The notes beneath the pieces were generated by a model. It did not search any database and was not told the DNA's origin. It saw only the letters and a program-made list of their open reading frames with translations. From the NCBI RefSeq assembly GCF_000283155.1, contig NW_004454281.1, forward strand, positions 2,988,625 to 3,052,624: a DNA stretch of 64,000 nucleotides. The letters run 5' to 3'. A program made the translations under genes and the position numbers. This document shows, one piece after another, positions 11,542 to 22,586 of the stretch; position 1 is the stretch's first letter; each line of letters starts with the position of its first letter. Origin of the DNA: Ceratotherium simum simum. Lineage: Eukaryota; Chordata; Mammalia; Perissodactyla; Rhinocerotidae.

Positions 11542-12197
11542 AAACAGTTCTAAAATGATAGTTGGAGATTTCAGTATCCCACTTTCACTAACAGAACGAG
11601 ATAGAAGATGAACAAGTATTTGAATAACCAATTAGATCTCACAGACATCTACAGAACACTCCACTCAACAAAAGCAGAACACACATTCTTCTCAAGTGCA
11701 CATGAAACATTCTCCAGAAGAGACCACATATTAGGCCACAAAATGAGTCTTTCAATAAATTTAAAAAAGACTGAAATCATACAAAGTATCTTTTCTGACC
11801 ACTGTGTAAAGCAAGTAGATATCAATAATAAAAGAAAAACTGGAAAACTCACAAATATATGGAAATTAAACATAGTCTTAAAAACCAGCAGGCCAAAGAA
11901 GAAATCACAAGGGACAATAGAAAATACCTTGAGATGAATGAAAATGAAAGCACAATAAATCAAAACTTAAGGGATGCAGTGAAAGTAGTGCTCAGAGGGA
12001 AATTTATAGCTGTAAATGCCTATATTAAAAAAGGAGCTCAAATCAATAACCTAAATGGACACCTTAAGGAGTGAGGAAAGGAAGAGCAAACTAAATCCAA
12101 AGCTAGAAGAAAGAAGTAAATAACAACAATTACAGAGGAGATAAATGAAACAAAGCGTAGAAAAACAATAGAGAAAAGTAAATGAAACCAAAAGTTG

Positions 12198-12439
12198 AGG
12201 GGCCGGCCTGGTGGTACAGGCGGTTAAGAGCGTGCGCTCCGCTGCTGGTGGCCCGGGGTTCGCCGGTTCGGATCCCAGGCATGCACCGACGCACCGCTTG
12301 TCAGGCCATGCTGTGGTGGCGTCCCGTATCAGGTGGAGGGAGATGGGCACAGATCTTAGCCCAAGGCCAGTCTTCCTCAGCAAAAAGAGGAGGATTGGCA
12401 GACGTTAGCTCAGGGCTGATCTTTCTCACAAAAAAAAAA
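12198..12439 (+). repeat. ERE SINE (type A, two tail units) with 14-bp target duplication
   Basis: Full-length head to tail. The flanks GAAACCAAAAGTTG (12184-12197) and GAAACCAAACGTTG (12440-12453) are a duplication with one mismatch. It is inserted in L1 ORF2. Confidence 0.95.
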
Positions 12440-12790
12440 GAAACCAAACGTTGGTTCTTTGAAAAGATCAACAAAATTGACAAACCTCTGGCTTGACTGA
12501 CTAAGGAAAAAAGAGAGGAGACTCCTCCTACTAAAATCAGAAATGAAAGGGGGGACATTACTACTGATTTTACAGAAATAAAAAGGATTATAAGAGAATA
12601 CTATGCACAACTATATGCCAACAAATTAGATAACTTAAATGATGAGAAGGACAAATTCCTAGAAACACAATCTACCAAAACTGAATCAAGAAGCAACAGA
12701 AACTCTAAACAGACCCATAACTAGCAAAGAGATTGAATCAAAAACCTCCCAACAAAGGAAAGTCCTTAATCAGATGGCTTTACTGGTAAA

Positions 12791-13387
12791 TTGTACCAAA
12801 CGTTTAAAGAATTAATAATCCTTCTCGAACTCTTCCAAAACATTAAAAATGAAGGAATGCTTCCTAACTCATTCTATAAGGCCGGCATTGCTCTGATATC
12901 AAAGCCAGACAAAGACACTACAAGAAAAGAAAATTACAGACCAAAATCCCTTATGATTTTTGATGCAAATCCTCAAAAAAATACTAGCAAACTGAATTCA
13001 GTAGTATATTAAAAGGATTATTCACCACGACCAAGTGGGATTTATCCCAGGAATGCAAAAATGGTTCAATATACAAACATCAACCAACGTAATATATCAC
13101 ATTAATAAAAAGAAAACAAAAAGATCACCTCGTTGCTGAAAAAGCATTTGACAAAAATCTAACATACTTTCATGGCAAAAACACTCAAACTAGGAAGAGA
13201 AAGGAACTTCCTCGACATGAAAAAAGCCATATATGAAAAACCTAGAGCCCACATCATATGCAATGGTGAAAATATGAAAGCTTCTTCTCTAAAATCAGGA
13301 ACAAGACAAGGATGCAAGCTTTCCCCACCTCTATTCAACATAGTACTGGTAGTTCTGGCTGGGGAAATCAGGCAAGAAAAAGACATA
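12791..13387 (+). pseudogene. L1 ORF2 reverse-transcriptase fragment
   Basis: Two open stretches carry degenerate L1 reverse-transcriptase signatures: [19 protein letters not shown] (about 12857-12913) and [16 protein letters not shown] (about 13301-13348). The frame changes between them, and a Tigger element then interrupts the sequence at 13388. No catalytic product is possible. Confidence 0.75.
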
Positions 13388-13593
13388 CAGTCATGCGCCA
13401 CATAATGACGTTTTGGTCAATGACAGACTGTATATGTAATGGTGATCCCATAAGATTAATACCATACAGCCTAGGTATGTAGTAGGCTATAGCATCTAGG
13501 TTTGTGTAAATAGACTCTATGATGTTTGGACAACAATGAAATTGCCTAACGACGCATTTCTCAGAATGTATGCTCATCGTTAAGCGACAGCTG
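13388..13593. mobile_element. Tigger-family MITE
   Basis: 206-bp element bounded by CAGTCATGCGCCACATAATG and the reverse complement CAGCTGTCGCTTAACGATGA. The interior contains GTAGGCTATAGCATCTAGGT and CTAACGACGCATTTCTCAGA, typical of deletion derivatives of Tigger. It is inserted after a TA inside L1 ORF2. Confidence 0.8.
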
Positions 13594-13816
13594 GCATCCA
13601 AATTGGAAAGGAAGAAGTAAAACTACCTCTATTCAGAGAGGACCTGATCTTACATGTAGAAAATCCTGAAGATTTCACACACACATACACAAACTGTTAG
13701 AACTAATAAACGAATTCAGCAAAGTTGCAAGATACAAAATCAACATGCAAATATCAGTTGCATTTCTATACACTAACAATGAAAAATCCAAAAAGGAAAT
13801 TAAGAAAACAATTCCA

Positions 13817-14066
13817 TTGGGGCCAGCCCTGTGGCCTAGTGGTTAAGTTCAGCGGCCCGGGTTCGGTTCCCAGGCGTGGACCTACACCACTCACTGGGGG
13901 CCATGCTGTGGAGGTTACCTACACACAAAATAGAGGAAGACTGGCATAGATGTTAGCTCAGGGTGAATCTTCCTCAAGCAAAAAGAAGAAGATTGGTGGC
14001 AGAGGTTAGCTCAGGGTGAATCTTCCTCAGTAAAAAAGAAAAAAAAAAAAAGGAATAATAAAAAAA
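13817..14066 (+). repeat. ERE SINE (type A, two tail units) with 15-bp target duplication
   Basis: Head GGGGCCAGCCCTGTGGCCTA, two tail units, long A-rich end. The direct repeat AAGAAAACAATTCCA is at 13802-13816 and 14067-14081. It is inserted in L1 ORF2. The body lacks about 20 bases between the head and the GGTTCGG box. Confidence 0.95.
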
Positions 14067-14137
14067 AAGAAAACAATTCCACTTACAACATTCTTTGAAA
14101 AAAATTAAATACCTATGAATAAATTTAATCAAGGAGG

Positions 14138-14789
14138 CTCTAGCAGACTGAAAATTTGTGTCCCCTCCAAATTTATATATTAAAGCCCTAACCCCCAACA
14201 TGACTGTATTTGGAGAGAGGAAATAACTAAGGTTAAATGAGGTCATAAGGGTGGAGCCCTGATCCAATAGGATTAGTGTCCTTTTAAGAAGAGGCACCAG
14301 GGAGCTCCCTTGCTCCCTCTCTCCATGCATTGAAGAAAGGACATCTGAGGAGACAGTAAGAAGATAGCCTTCTGCAAGCCAGGAAAAGAATCCTCAGCAG
14401 ACACCAACCCTGCCAGACCTTGATCTGGGACTTCTAGCCTCCAGGACTGAGAAAATAAACTTGTGTTGTTTAAGCCACCCAGTCTAGGGGCCGGCCCCAT
14501 GGTGTAGCGGTTAAGTGCACGCACTCCACTGCTGGCAGCCCAGGTTCAGATCCCTGGGGCATGCCAACGCACCGGTTGTCAGGCCATGCTGTGGCCGCGT
14601 CCCACATAAAGTAGAGGAAGATAGGCACGGATGTTAGCTCAGGGCCAGTCTTCCTTGGCAAAAAGAAAAAAAAAAAAAGATGAGGATTGGCATGGATGTT
14701 AGCTCAGGGCTGATCTTCCTCACACACACAAAAAATAAGCCACCCAGTCTATGGTATTTTGTTATGGCAGCCTGAGCTGACTAATACAG
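14138..14789 (+). repeat. Solo MLT1 (ERVL-MaLR) LTR, split by an ERE
   Basis: An LTR of the mammalian MaLR class. It starts near TAGCAGACTGAAAATTTGTG, with GAGGTCATAAGGGTGGAGCC and GGATTAGTGTCCTTTTAAGA in the middle and the terminal ATGGTATTTTGTTATGGCAG then CTGACTAATACA. It carries no viral coding sequence. It lies inside an L1 and is itself interrupted by an ERE at 14487-14735. Confidence 0.8.
14487..14735 (+). repeat. ERE SINE with perfect 16-bp target duplication
   Basis: Type A with two tail units separated by an A-rich spacer. TAAGCCACCCAGTCTA occurs at 14471-14486 and 14736-14751 without a mismatch, which fixes the element's limits. It is inserted near the 3' end of the MLT1 LTR. Confidence 0.97.
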
Positions 14790-15443
14790 GGGTGTAAGAT
14801 TTGCACACTAAAAATTACAAAACATTGCTGAAAGAAATTAAAGAAGACCCAAATAAATGGAAAGACATCCTGGGTTCATGGATTGGAAGACTTAATACTG
14901 TAAAGATGACAATACCACCCAAAGTGATCTAAAGATTCAATGTAATCTCTATCAAAAATCTCAACAGTTTTTTTTTTAACAAAATGGAAAAACCCACCCT
15001 AAAATTCATATGGAATCTCAACGGACCCTGAATAGCCAAAACAGTCTTGATAAAGAAGATCAAAAGACTCACACTTCTTGATTTCAAAACTTACTGCAAA
15101 GCTACAGTAATTAAAACTGTGGTACTGGCATAAGGACAGACATATAGACCAAAAGAATAGAATTGACAGCCTGGAAATAAGCCCTCACATATATGCTCTG
15201 CTGATTTTTGACAAGGGTGCCAAGATCATTCGATGGGAAAGAATGGTGCTGGGAAACAAATGGTGCTGGGAAAACCAGATCTTCACATGCAAAAGAATGA
15301 AGTTGGACCTTTACCTTACACCTTATATAAAAATTAACTGAAAATGGATCAAAGACATAAATTTAAGAGCTAAAATGATAAAAATTCTTAGAAAAAAATC
15401 AAAGAGGAAGACTTGCATAACTTGGATTTGGCAATGGCTTCTT

Positions 15444-15657
15444 TTTTTTAAAAAAAGATTTTATTTATTTATTTATTTTTCCCCCCAAAGCCCCAGTAGA
15501 TAGTTGTATGTCATAGCTGCACATCGTTCTAGTTGCTGTACGTGGGACACAGCCTCAGCATGGCCGGAGAAGCAGTGCATCGGTGCGCGCCCGGGATCTG
15601 AACCCAGGCCGCCAGCAGCGGAGCGCGCACCCACCCGCTAAGCCACGGGGCCGGCCC
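15444..15657 (-). repeat. ERE SINE (type B) with perfect 15-bp target duplication
   Basis: Reverse type B: T/A-rich end with TTTATTTATTTATTT, CCCCAAAGCCCCAGTAGATA, then body and head ending CACGGGGCCGGCCC. TGGCAATGGCTTCTT flanks it at 15429-15443 and 15658-15672. Confidence 0.97.
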
Positions 15658-16547
15658 TGGCAATGGCTTCTTAAATAAGACACTGAAAGCACATGCAACA
15701 AAAGAAAAAAATAAATAAAACGGACTTCATTAAAATTAAAAACTTTTGCGCATCAAAGGACACTATCAAGAGAGTGAAAGGACAACCCACAGAATGGGAG
15801 AAAATATTTGCAAATCATATATCTGATAAGAGTTTAAATATCTAAAATATATAAAGAACTCCTACAACTCAAAGATAAAGAGACAAACAACCCAACTGAA
15901 AATGTTTATAGCAGCTTTATTCATAATTGCCGAAACCTGGAAGCAAAGAAGATGTCCTTCAGTAGGTGTATGAATAAGCTGTGGTCCATCTAGACAATGG
16001 AAATATTATTCGGTGCTAAAAAGAAATGACCTATCAAGCCATGACAAGACACAGAGGAACCTTAAATGCACATGACTAAGTGCAAGAAGCCAATCTGAAA
16101 AGGCTTCATACTGTATGATTCCAACTATATGAAATTTTAGAAAAGGTAAAACTAGGAAGACAGTAAAAAGATCAGTGGTTGCCGGGGATGGGGAGAGGAA
16201 AGGGGCAAGAGAAACGAACAGGCAAAACACAGAGGGTTTTAGGGCAGTGAAAATACTCTGTATAATACTATAATGATGGATACACATCATTACACATTTG
16301 TCCACATTCACAGAATGTACAGCACCAAGAGTGAACCCTTATGTAAACTATGGACTTTAGGTAGTTTTGATGCGCCAATGTAGGTTCATCAATTGCAACA
16401 AATGTACCACTCCGGTGGGAAATATCAATAATGGGGGAGGTTATGTATGTGTGGGGCCAAGGGGTAAATGGGAAATCTCTATACCTTTCTCTTAATTTTG
16501 CTGTGAACCTAAAACTGCTCTAAAAAAAATAGTCTTAAAAAAAAAAG

Positions 16548-17440
16548 AGGGCAAGGGACTTGAATAGATATTTCTCTAAAGAAGATATACAGATGGCCAA
16601 CAAGCACATGAAAAGATGCTCAACATCCATAGTCATAAGGAAATTCAAATCAAAACCACAACGAGATACCGAAGGTGTTTACTAAATTAAAAAAAGGAAA
16701 ACAAGTACTGGTGAGGATGTAGAAAAACTGGAACTCTTGTACTGCTGGTAGAAATGTAAGAAGGTGCAGCTACTGTGAAAATCAGTTTGGCAGTTCCTCA
16801 AAAAGTTTAAAAACACAGAATTACCATATGACCCAGCAATTCTACTCCTACATATATACTGAAAAGAACTGAAAACAGGGACTCAAGCAGATACTTATAC
16901 ACCAATGGTCATTGCAGCAATTAATCACAACAGCCAAAAGGTGGAAACAACCCTGGTGTCCATCAACAGATGAGTAGATAAACAAAATGTGGTACACAAA
17001 TATAATGGAATCTTACGCATCCATAAAAAGTACCCATGTTCTGATACATGGTACAATGTAGATGACCTTGAAAAAAATTATGCTAAATGAAATAAGACAG
17101 ATACAAAGGGACAAATATGATATGATTCATTTATATGAAATATCTACAATAGGCAAATTCACAGAGACAGATTGTAGATTAGGGGTTCCAGGGGTTGAGT
17201 GGCAGGGGGAGTAGGGAGTTATTTAATGGGTATATAGCTTCTGTCTGAGAGATGAAAAATTCTGGAAATAGCCAGTGATGATGGTTGCACAATATTTTGA
17301 ATGTAATTAATGTCAATGAGTTGTACATTTAAAAATTATTAAAATGACAAATTTTATGTTACATATATTTTACCACAGTGAAAAATTAATGACACAAAAT
17401 TTTTTTTAATTTTAAGAGTAATTTTCAAATTAGGAATTTT
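16548..17440 (+). repeat. Second L1 3' fragment
   Basis: Restarts an L1 3' region (CAAGGGACTTGAATAGATAT, ATGACCCAGCAATTCTACTC, GGTGTCCATCAACAGATGAG) directly after the A-run of the preceding L1, in the same orientation. Confidence 0.75.
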
Positions 17441-17631
17441 TGAATAAACAAAATTAAAAAGAAAAAGCTGAAAAATATTTTTCCCAGACATAAGGATTTA
17501 TATACAGAATTTCTACCATTCAACAAAGAAACATACTAAAACTTAATAAATAATAGATTGCAGAAATATAAAGTCAATAAATAAACAAAAAAAACCTTCA
17601 ACTACAATAACAAAATTAAATATGCAAATTA

Positions 17632-17941
17632 CTATGGTCTGATGCTTGTGCCTCCCCCAAATTCAAACTTTGAAAACTTAATGGCCAAAATGATAGTGTT
17701 AAGAGGTGGGGCCTTTGGGAGGTGATGAGATCATTAGGGCAGAGCCCTCACGAATGGGATTTGTGCCTTAGAAAAGAGGTCCCGTTACACAGAGGTAGTT
17801 TGGCCCTTCCAGCATGCAGGGATACAAGAAGTCTGTCACCTGGAAGACGGCCCTCACCCAGCAGGCACCCTGATCTCAGACTTCTGGCCTCTGGAACTGT
17901 GAGAGAGAAATTTCTGTTGTTTTTAAGCTAACCAGTACAGT
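17632..17941 (+). repeat. MLT1 (ERVL-MaLR) LTR
   Basis: Contains GTTAAGAGGTGGGGCCTTTG, GGAGGTGATGAGATCATTAG and GGCCTCTGGAACTGTGAGAG, the diagnostic blocks of MLT1-type LTRs. It has no internal retroviral genes and its 3' end is degraded. Confidence 0.75.
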
Positions 17942-18099
17942 GGAACTATGACACAAATCAAATTGAGAACTTTTGGACCTGTCAGATTGGCAACAATGAT
18001 TTCTTTCTGTGTTTGTTTAACAAGCTCTTTGTTACATATTGCCAAACAGTTTTCCAGAGAGCCCCACAAAAGCTTTAACACTAACAGCAAGGCTAACCA

Positions 18100-18262
18100 C
18101 TTCACACACATGCACTTATTGAACTTTTACAATAGACAGAGAGGTAAGTACTCCTTTCAAAGGTGAAGATACTGGGACAAACTGTGTGACTTGTCAAGGA
18201 TTACCAAGGCAGTCAGGGGCAGGGCTGGGGTTCTTACCTCGGGCAGTCAGACCCCCCAGTTT
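18100..18262 (-). repeat. MIR SINE remnant
   Basis: TGCACTTATTGAACTTTTAC, then AGGTGAAGATACTGGGACAA and GACTTGTCAAGGATTACCAA follow the reverse MIR layout, strongly diverged. Confidence 0.5.
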
Positions 18263-18509
18263 GGGCGCTGAAGTACCTGCCATTCTGATCCCTCTTTAAA
18301 AATGCCTGGCAACTTCCATGACAGCCAAGGACACATGTGGGCACTTGTGCAGACAGTGCCCATAGGAGTATAAATTGGCACAACATTTTTGGAAAATTTG
18401 ACTATATATGTAGGCTTACAGATGGTCCCTTCCTTATATACAATGTAACCCTCATCCTAATGGTCAGGATACTACACCTTAAGATCAGAATCTAAAATAA
18501 ACAAAGATG

Positions 18510-18733
18510 GGGCCAGCCCGGTGGCTTAGCGGTTAAGTGCACTTGCTCCGCTACTGGCGGCCCGGGGTTCGGGGCCCGGGGTTCGGATCCGGGCGCGCAC
18601 CGACGCACTGCTTCTCCGACCATGCTGGGGCTGCGTCCCACATACAGCAACTAGAAGGATGTGCAGCTATGACATACAAATATCTACTGGGGCTTTGGGG
18701 GGAAAAAAACAAATAAATAAAATCTTTAAAAAT
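18510..18733 (+). repeat. ERE SINE (type B) with perfect 16-bp target duplication
   Basis: Type B body with CAGCAACTAGAAGGATGTGC and CTACTGGGGCTTTGGGG, then an AATAAATAAA tail. AAAATAAACAAAGATG flanks it at 18494-18509 and 18734-18749. The box region holds a small internal duplication (CGGGGTTCGGGGCCCGGGGT). Confidence 0.96.
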
Positions 18734-18764
18734 AAAATAAACAAAGATGTACACTAAGATTTTC

Positions 18765-19007
18765 TTTCCTTTTTTTTTTGTGAGGAAGATCGGCCCTGAG
18801 CTAACATCTGCCAATTCTTTTTTTGCCAAGGAAGACTGGCCCTGGGCTAACATCCGTGCTCATCTTCCTCCACTTTATATGGGATGCCGCCACAGCATGG
18901 CTTGCCAAGCGGTGCGTCGGTGCGCGCCTGGGATCCGAACCAGCGAACCCCAGGCCGCCACAGCGGAGCGCGCGCACTTAACCACCTGCACTACCGGGGC
19001 AGCCCCC
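18765..19007 (-). repeat. ERE SINE (type A, two tail units) with 15-bp target duplication
   Basis: Reverse ERE bounded by TACACTAAGATTTTC at 18750-18764 and 19008-19022. Its left duplication starts on the base after the right duplication of the neighbouring ERE, so the two elements form a tail-to-tail inverted pair 31 bases apart. Confidence 0.96.
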
Positions 19008-19378
19008 TACACTAAGATTTTCACATAAAGATGTTCATGGGTAAATTATTTTAAAAATGGAAAAACATCAACAAATTAAATGGCCAAAATTAAAGGCATC
19101 ATTAAATAAATGATTATATAAATATTATGGGATATTGTACAGTTATTAAAAATTATGTTCATGAAGAGTTTCAAGACAATGACTAAATAATGATGAAAGT
19201 ATGCAATAATTATGAAATTATCACATGGTCCATTAAAATTCATGTAAAAAGGCTGGGAGGAATATGCTAACAGTTAAGAGTGAACACACTCATTGGGTTA
19301 GAAGCTTCAAGAAGGCTCATCACCATGCCCCTAGTTCCTGAAGGGCAGGTGCCCAAAAACTTACTGACCTAAATTTCT

Positions 19379-19641
19379 CTTTTTTTTTTTTGTGAGGAAG
19401 ACCAGCCCTGAGCCAACATCTATTGCCAATCCTCCTCCCTTTTTTTTTTTTCCCCTTTTTCTCCCCAAAGCCCCAGTATACAGTTCTATGTCACAGTTGC
19501 ACATCCCTCTAGTTGCTCTATGTGGGACGCCGCCTCAGCACGGCCAGACAAGCTGTGTGTTGGTGCACGCCTGGGATCTGAACCCGGGCAGCCAGTAGCA
19601 GAGCGCGCACACCCAACTGCTAAGCCACGGGGCCGGGCCCC
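19379..19641 (-). repeat. Composite ERE SINE (type B body plus type A tail)
   Basis: Read on its sense strand it has head, type B body (CTGGGGCTTTGGGGAG), an A-rich linker, then GGAGGAGGATTGGCAATAGA and one type A tail unit. The flanks TGACCTAAATTTCT and TGAACTAAATTTCT form a near-perfect duplication. See also 62982-63282, which has the same junction. Confidence 0.9.
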
Positions 19642-19644
19642 TGA

Positions 19645-20980
19645 ACTAAATTTCTTCATGATGGGATTATTTTCTTCCTTAACTGTCACATCTGAATTTG
19701 AAATTTAAAAATTTTATATAAAAACGAATGTTTAAAGGGAATAAACCTGAACTGCATGGTAACAATGAAGTGTCTCTAGGAAGCACCGTACTAGGTTCAC
19801 CTCCCACCCTCCCTTTCTGGGGGTCTGGGTCTGCCCCCTCCCTGAACTACAGTACAGCTAGGGTGTATTTGCTAAGCAGCTCCCTGAGGACCAGCACCCT
19901 ACTGTAAAGGCATGCTTCTAGGCTGCCACGCCACTATCAGCCTGGCCCTGCTTTCACCCCAGTTGGGTGGACCCCAGGTGAATGTGGGTAGAAGATTCCT
20001 CATGCTGACCCAGCCCCTACGGTGCAGGAAGACCTGAGGACCAGGTGTGGGGTACTAGTGGGGACCATGGAGGGATCAGTTGCCAAGGATGCCTTAAATG
20101 CTTCCTTGAAATGCTCCTCACACCAACCAAGGGGCCCTGGGCAGTGATTATAGGAAAGAAGCAAGAGAGGAATGGGAAGAGGCGGTGTGAGCGCAGCCCT
20201 GCCATGGCCTATGTCTCTGGGCCCAGCTTCCCCAATGGAGGGAGAGGCTTTGGCCTGGACACTGTCCAGAAGCTCTACCCAAGCACACTGGGATTCTATC
20301 AGCCAGTCTCCACCTTGGGCTTGATGAGATCACAGCCCATTCCACAGGCTCTGCCAACATGACACAGAGGGAGGCCTTGGGGTGTGCTCTGGGCAGAGCC
20401 TGCCTGACGATCACCTACCCTTGGAGCCAGCCTGCAGTCTCGCAGGCCACTGAGCTCACAGGGCAGATTGCCCAAGCCCGACCACTTAAAACCATCCCAT
20501 TCATTCTTATCATTTTTCGAAAGATCCATGGATTAACTGTTCACTTCTTCTATCACTAGGATACAAAATCTCAATTAGAAATGGGACAAGTGGTCAGATG
20601 GTTCTGGCCATCCTTCTACTTAGCACCTAACAGGTCCCTATGGCAGGCAGAGCCTGGGGTCATCGGCCGACCCTTCCCAGGCAGGGGCTTCTCCACCATC
20701 CACACCCTGTGCCCTGACCTCTAGCACCTTCAAACTTGGAGAAATCTAAAGGATTCATCTTTAAAACCAGACTGGATGCTCCCAGATTTAAAAATTCTGA
20801 ATGTGTACTGAAACACCATAAAGCCTATCTTTCCTTAGTTATTTAAATGATTAGGAAAATAAACTACAAATCCACTATTTGCTGTTAAAAAAAGGCATGA
20901 CCTATAACCAGCAGCAAGGAGAGAGCATCTACAGTAAGCTTGCTCCATGTTCTGCTTTGGCAAAGTAGCCAATCTGCCTC
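19645..20980. other. Unique intronic sequence, no gene seen
   Basis: Part of UBE2L3 intron 2. Mostly non-repetitive, moderately GC-rich at 19800-20480. Several overlapping short open frames exist on both strands without a family match or splice context. Confidence 0.5.
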
Positions 20981-20996
20981 TAAGAAAAGATTTATA

Positions 20997-21208
20997 TGGG
21001 CCGGCCCCGTGGCTTAGCAGTTAAGTGCACGCACTCCGCTGCTGGCGGCCCGGGTTCGGATCCCGGGTGTGCACCAACGCACCGCTTCTCTGGCCATGCT
21101 GAGGCCGTGTCCCACATACAGCAACTAGAAGGATGTGCAGCTATGACATACAACTGTCTACTGGGGCTTTGGGGGAAAAGTAAAAAAAAATAAAAAATAA
21201 AAAAAATT
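20997..21208 (+). repeat. ERE SINE (type B) with 14-bp target duplication
   Basis: Head GGGCCGGCCCCGTGGCTTAG, type B body, A-rich tail. AGAAAAGATTTATA flanks it at 20983-20996 and 21209-21222. Confidence 0.96.
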
Positions 21209-21224
21209 AGAAAAGATTTATACC

Positions 21225-22480
21225 ACAATGTAGGGCAAGGTCAGGCACAGCGAAAGGGCCTGAGGCTCAAATGGGGAAAGTGGGGATGAAAAGAGAAGGG
21301 GGTGGATGCAGAAGAAGAGGAAGGAAGGGGAGCACTCACACAGAAGGTCCCGGTTTTGAGCCGGGGAGAGTGGAAGGCACACAACGTCCAAGTGAGGCAG
21401 CCTCGGGGAGACATGGTGTAGCTCCAGGGAGAAGGCAGAAACAGAGTCAGAGATGGGACTTCTTCAGGAACAGCAATAACCTAGTAACCTAGGATGCTGG
21501 AAGAAGCAGGGTCCCCAAGAAACAAAACGAGAGACTAAACAAGATCCATGTCTAAGAGTTAAGAGGAAGCAGTAGCAGAACAGGAGTGAGTGGCACAGTG
21601 GTTACAGAACGGGCGTGCTGGGACACTGGGTAGGCTCCAAAGGCTCGGGAGGCAAGCGCAGTCCATGGCTCCAGGGCTGCCAAACCAGAAGTGTGAGGAC
21701 TGAGGGGAGCCCGTGTGCTTGGTCTGAAGCGGTTTCAGGAGAGTGGGAGAAACTGGAATTGCAAACTGGCGTTAGTACAGGACAAGTCTCTTGAGAGGTA
21801 TGGAGATGCAAGGATGGAGACAAAGCAGACACTAAATCAAGAGGGCAGTAAGGCCACAGGAAAGCCGTTGTTAGGAGGAAGCAGGAGCCCATCTGAAGGC
21901 AGAAGTTTGTGAGACAGGGAGCTGGAGCCATTGGGGGCAGACACTGGAGGCAGAAGCCCCAGAAAAGATACTAGGTGAGGGGAACAGGTGGGCCATTAGG
22001 CAAAGGGATTTGAGACAAATGGGAGGCACATATTGGAGGCTACCAGGAATAAAGCCCAGAAGACAGGTGTCCAGAGGGTTAGAGACACAGATGCAAAACC
22101 AGGCGGGAAAGCCAAGAGAAGATCTAGATAGGAACACCCACTATCTCCCCAGAGAGGTCAGAGAAGGCGGCCCCATGTGGACAAATGAGGCCAAGCAGAG
22201 AGAAGCAGGGAAGACAGGAGCATAGACACACACTGCTTTCCTGGGTCAATAATCACAGACCTGGAAAGCTCGGGCCCCCTGAACGTTAGGAAACCAGTGC
22301 AAAGATGGGATGCTACTCAGGAACCTGAGGCTATGGTCCCTACCTTACTACCCTAGAGTGACAGCCCACCTCTGTGCATCTGTTGGCTGCCTATGCTAAA
22401 AGCCTATTTGGGAGCAGCGAGATAAGCCCAACAGCACACACATCACCTTAAAGAATAATCTGATAAGAAGTGGAAGTGTT
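21225..22480. other. Purine-rich intronic sequence, no gene seen
   Basis: AG-rich on the plus strand with many GGAAG/GAGG runs. No repeat class was recognised and no open frame has a family match. It lies just downstream of UBE2L3 exon 2 in the direction of transcription. Confidence 0.45.
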
Positions 22481-22490
22481 CAATACTCAC

Positions 22491-22586
22491 AGGAACAATA
22501 AGCCCTTGCCAAGTCAATAAATTAGCTTCATCAACCTGGATGTTACGGAAGTTTTTCATTCCACATTTGCGGATTTCTTCAAGCTC
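22491..22586 (-). CDS. UBE2L3: UBE2L3 coding exon 2 (ubiquitin-conjugating enzyme E2 L3, UbcH7)
   Basis: This 96-base exon encodes residues 10-41 of UBE2L3, starting ELEEIRKCGMKNF and ending LTWQGLIVP. This matches the mammalian protein as I know it without a difference I can detect. It is bounded by a good acceptor (TTAATCAACAG before GAGCTT) and donor (CCT then GTGAGT), both phase 0. The stretch covers the rest of helix 1 and the first beta strand of the UBC fold; helix 1 is part of the surface that contacts E3 ligases. UBE2L3 accepts ubiquitin from E1 on a cysteine and passes it to HECT and RBR ligases such as parkin and HOIP, not to the lysine substrate directly. The catalytic cysteine (Cys86 in human) is in the next exon. 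I did not find that exon or the last one between 1 and 22490, so they should lie beyond the left edge. Confidence 0.97.

Larger units (their letters stand above)
11542..16546 (+). repeat. L1 LINE with ORF2 remains, carrying several insertions
   Basis: ORF2 landmarks run in order on the plus strand: endonuclease-end region (FFSSAHETFSRRDHILGHK at about 11688-11745), reverse-transcriptase region (12791-13387), downstream ORF2 (CCCTAAAATTCATATGGAAT at about 15000) and a 3' end with A-run near 16540. It is interrupted by EREs at 12198, 13817 and 15444, a Tigger MITE at 13388 and an MLT1 LTR at 14138. Stops, frameshifts and an internal deletion near 15890 make it dead. Confidence 0.8.

Noticed and set aside
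10727..11543. Open frames of 138-235 codons across 11031-11405
   Set aside because: They consist mainly of unknown residues from the N gap joined to ERE SINE sequence.
1..22490. UBE2L3 exons 3 and 4
   Set aside because: I looked on the minus strand for the conserved E2 core (the region of the catalytic cysteine and the HPN motif) and did not find it; the unique stretches hold nothing similar, so the exons are presumably outside the window.
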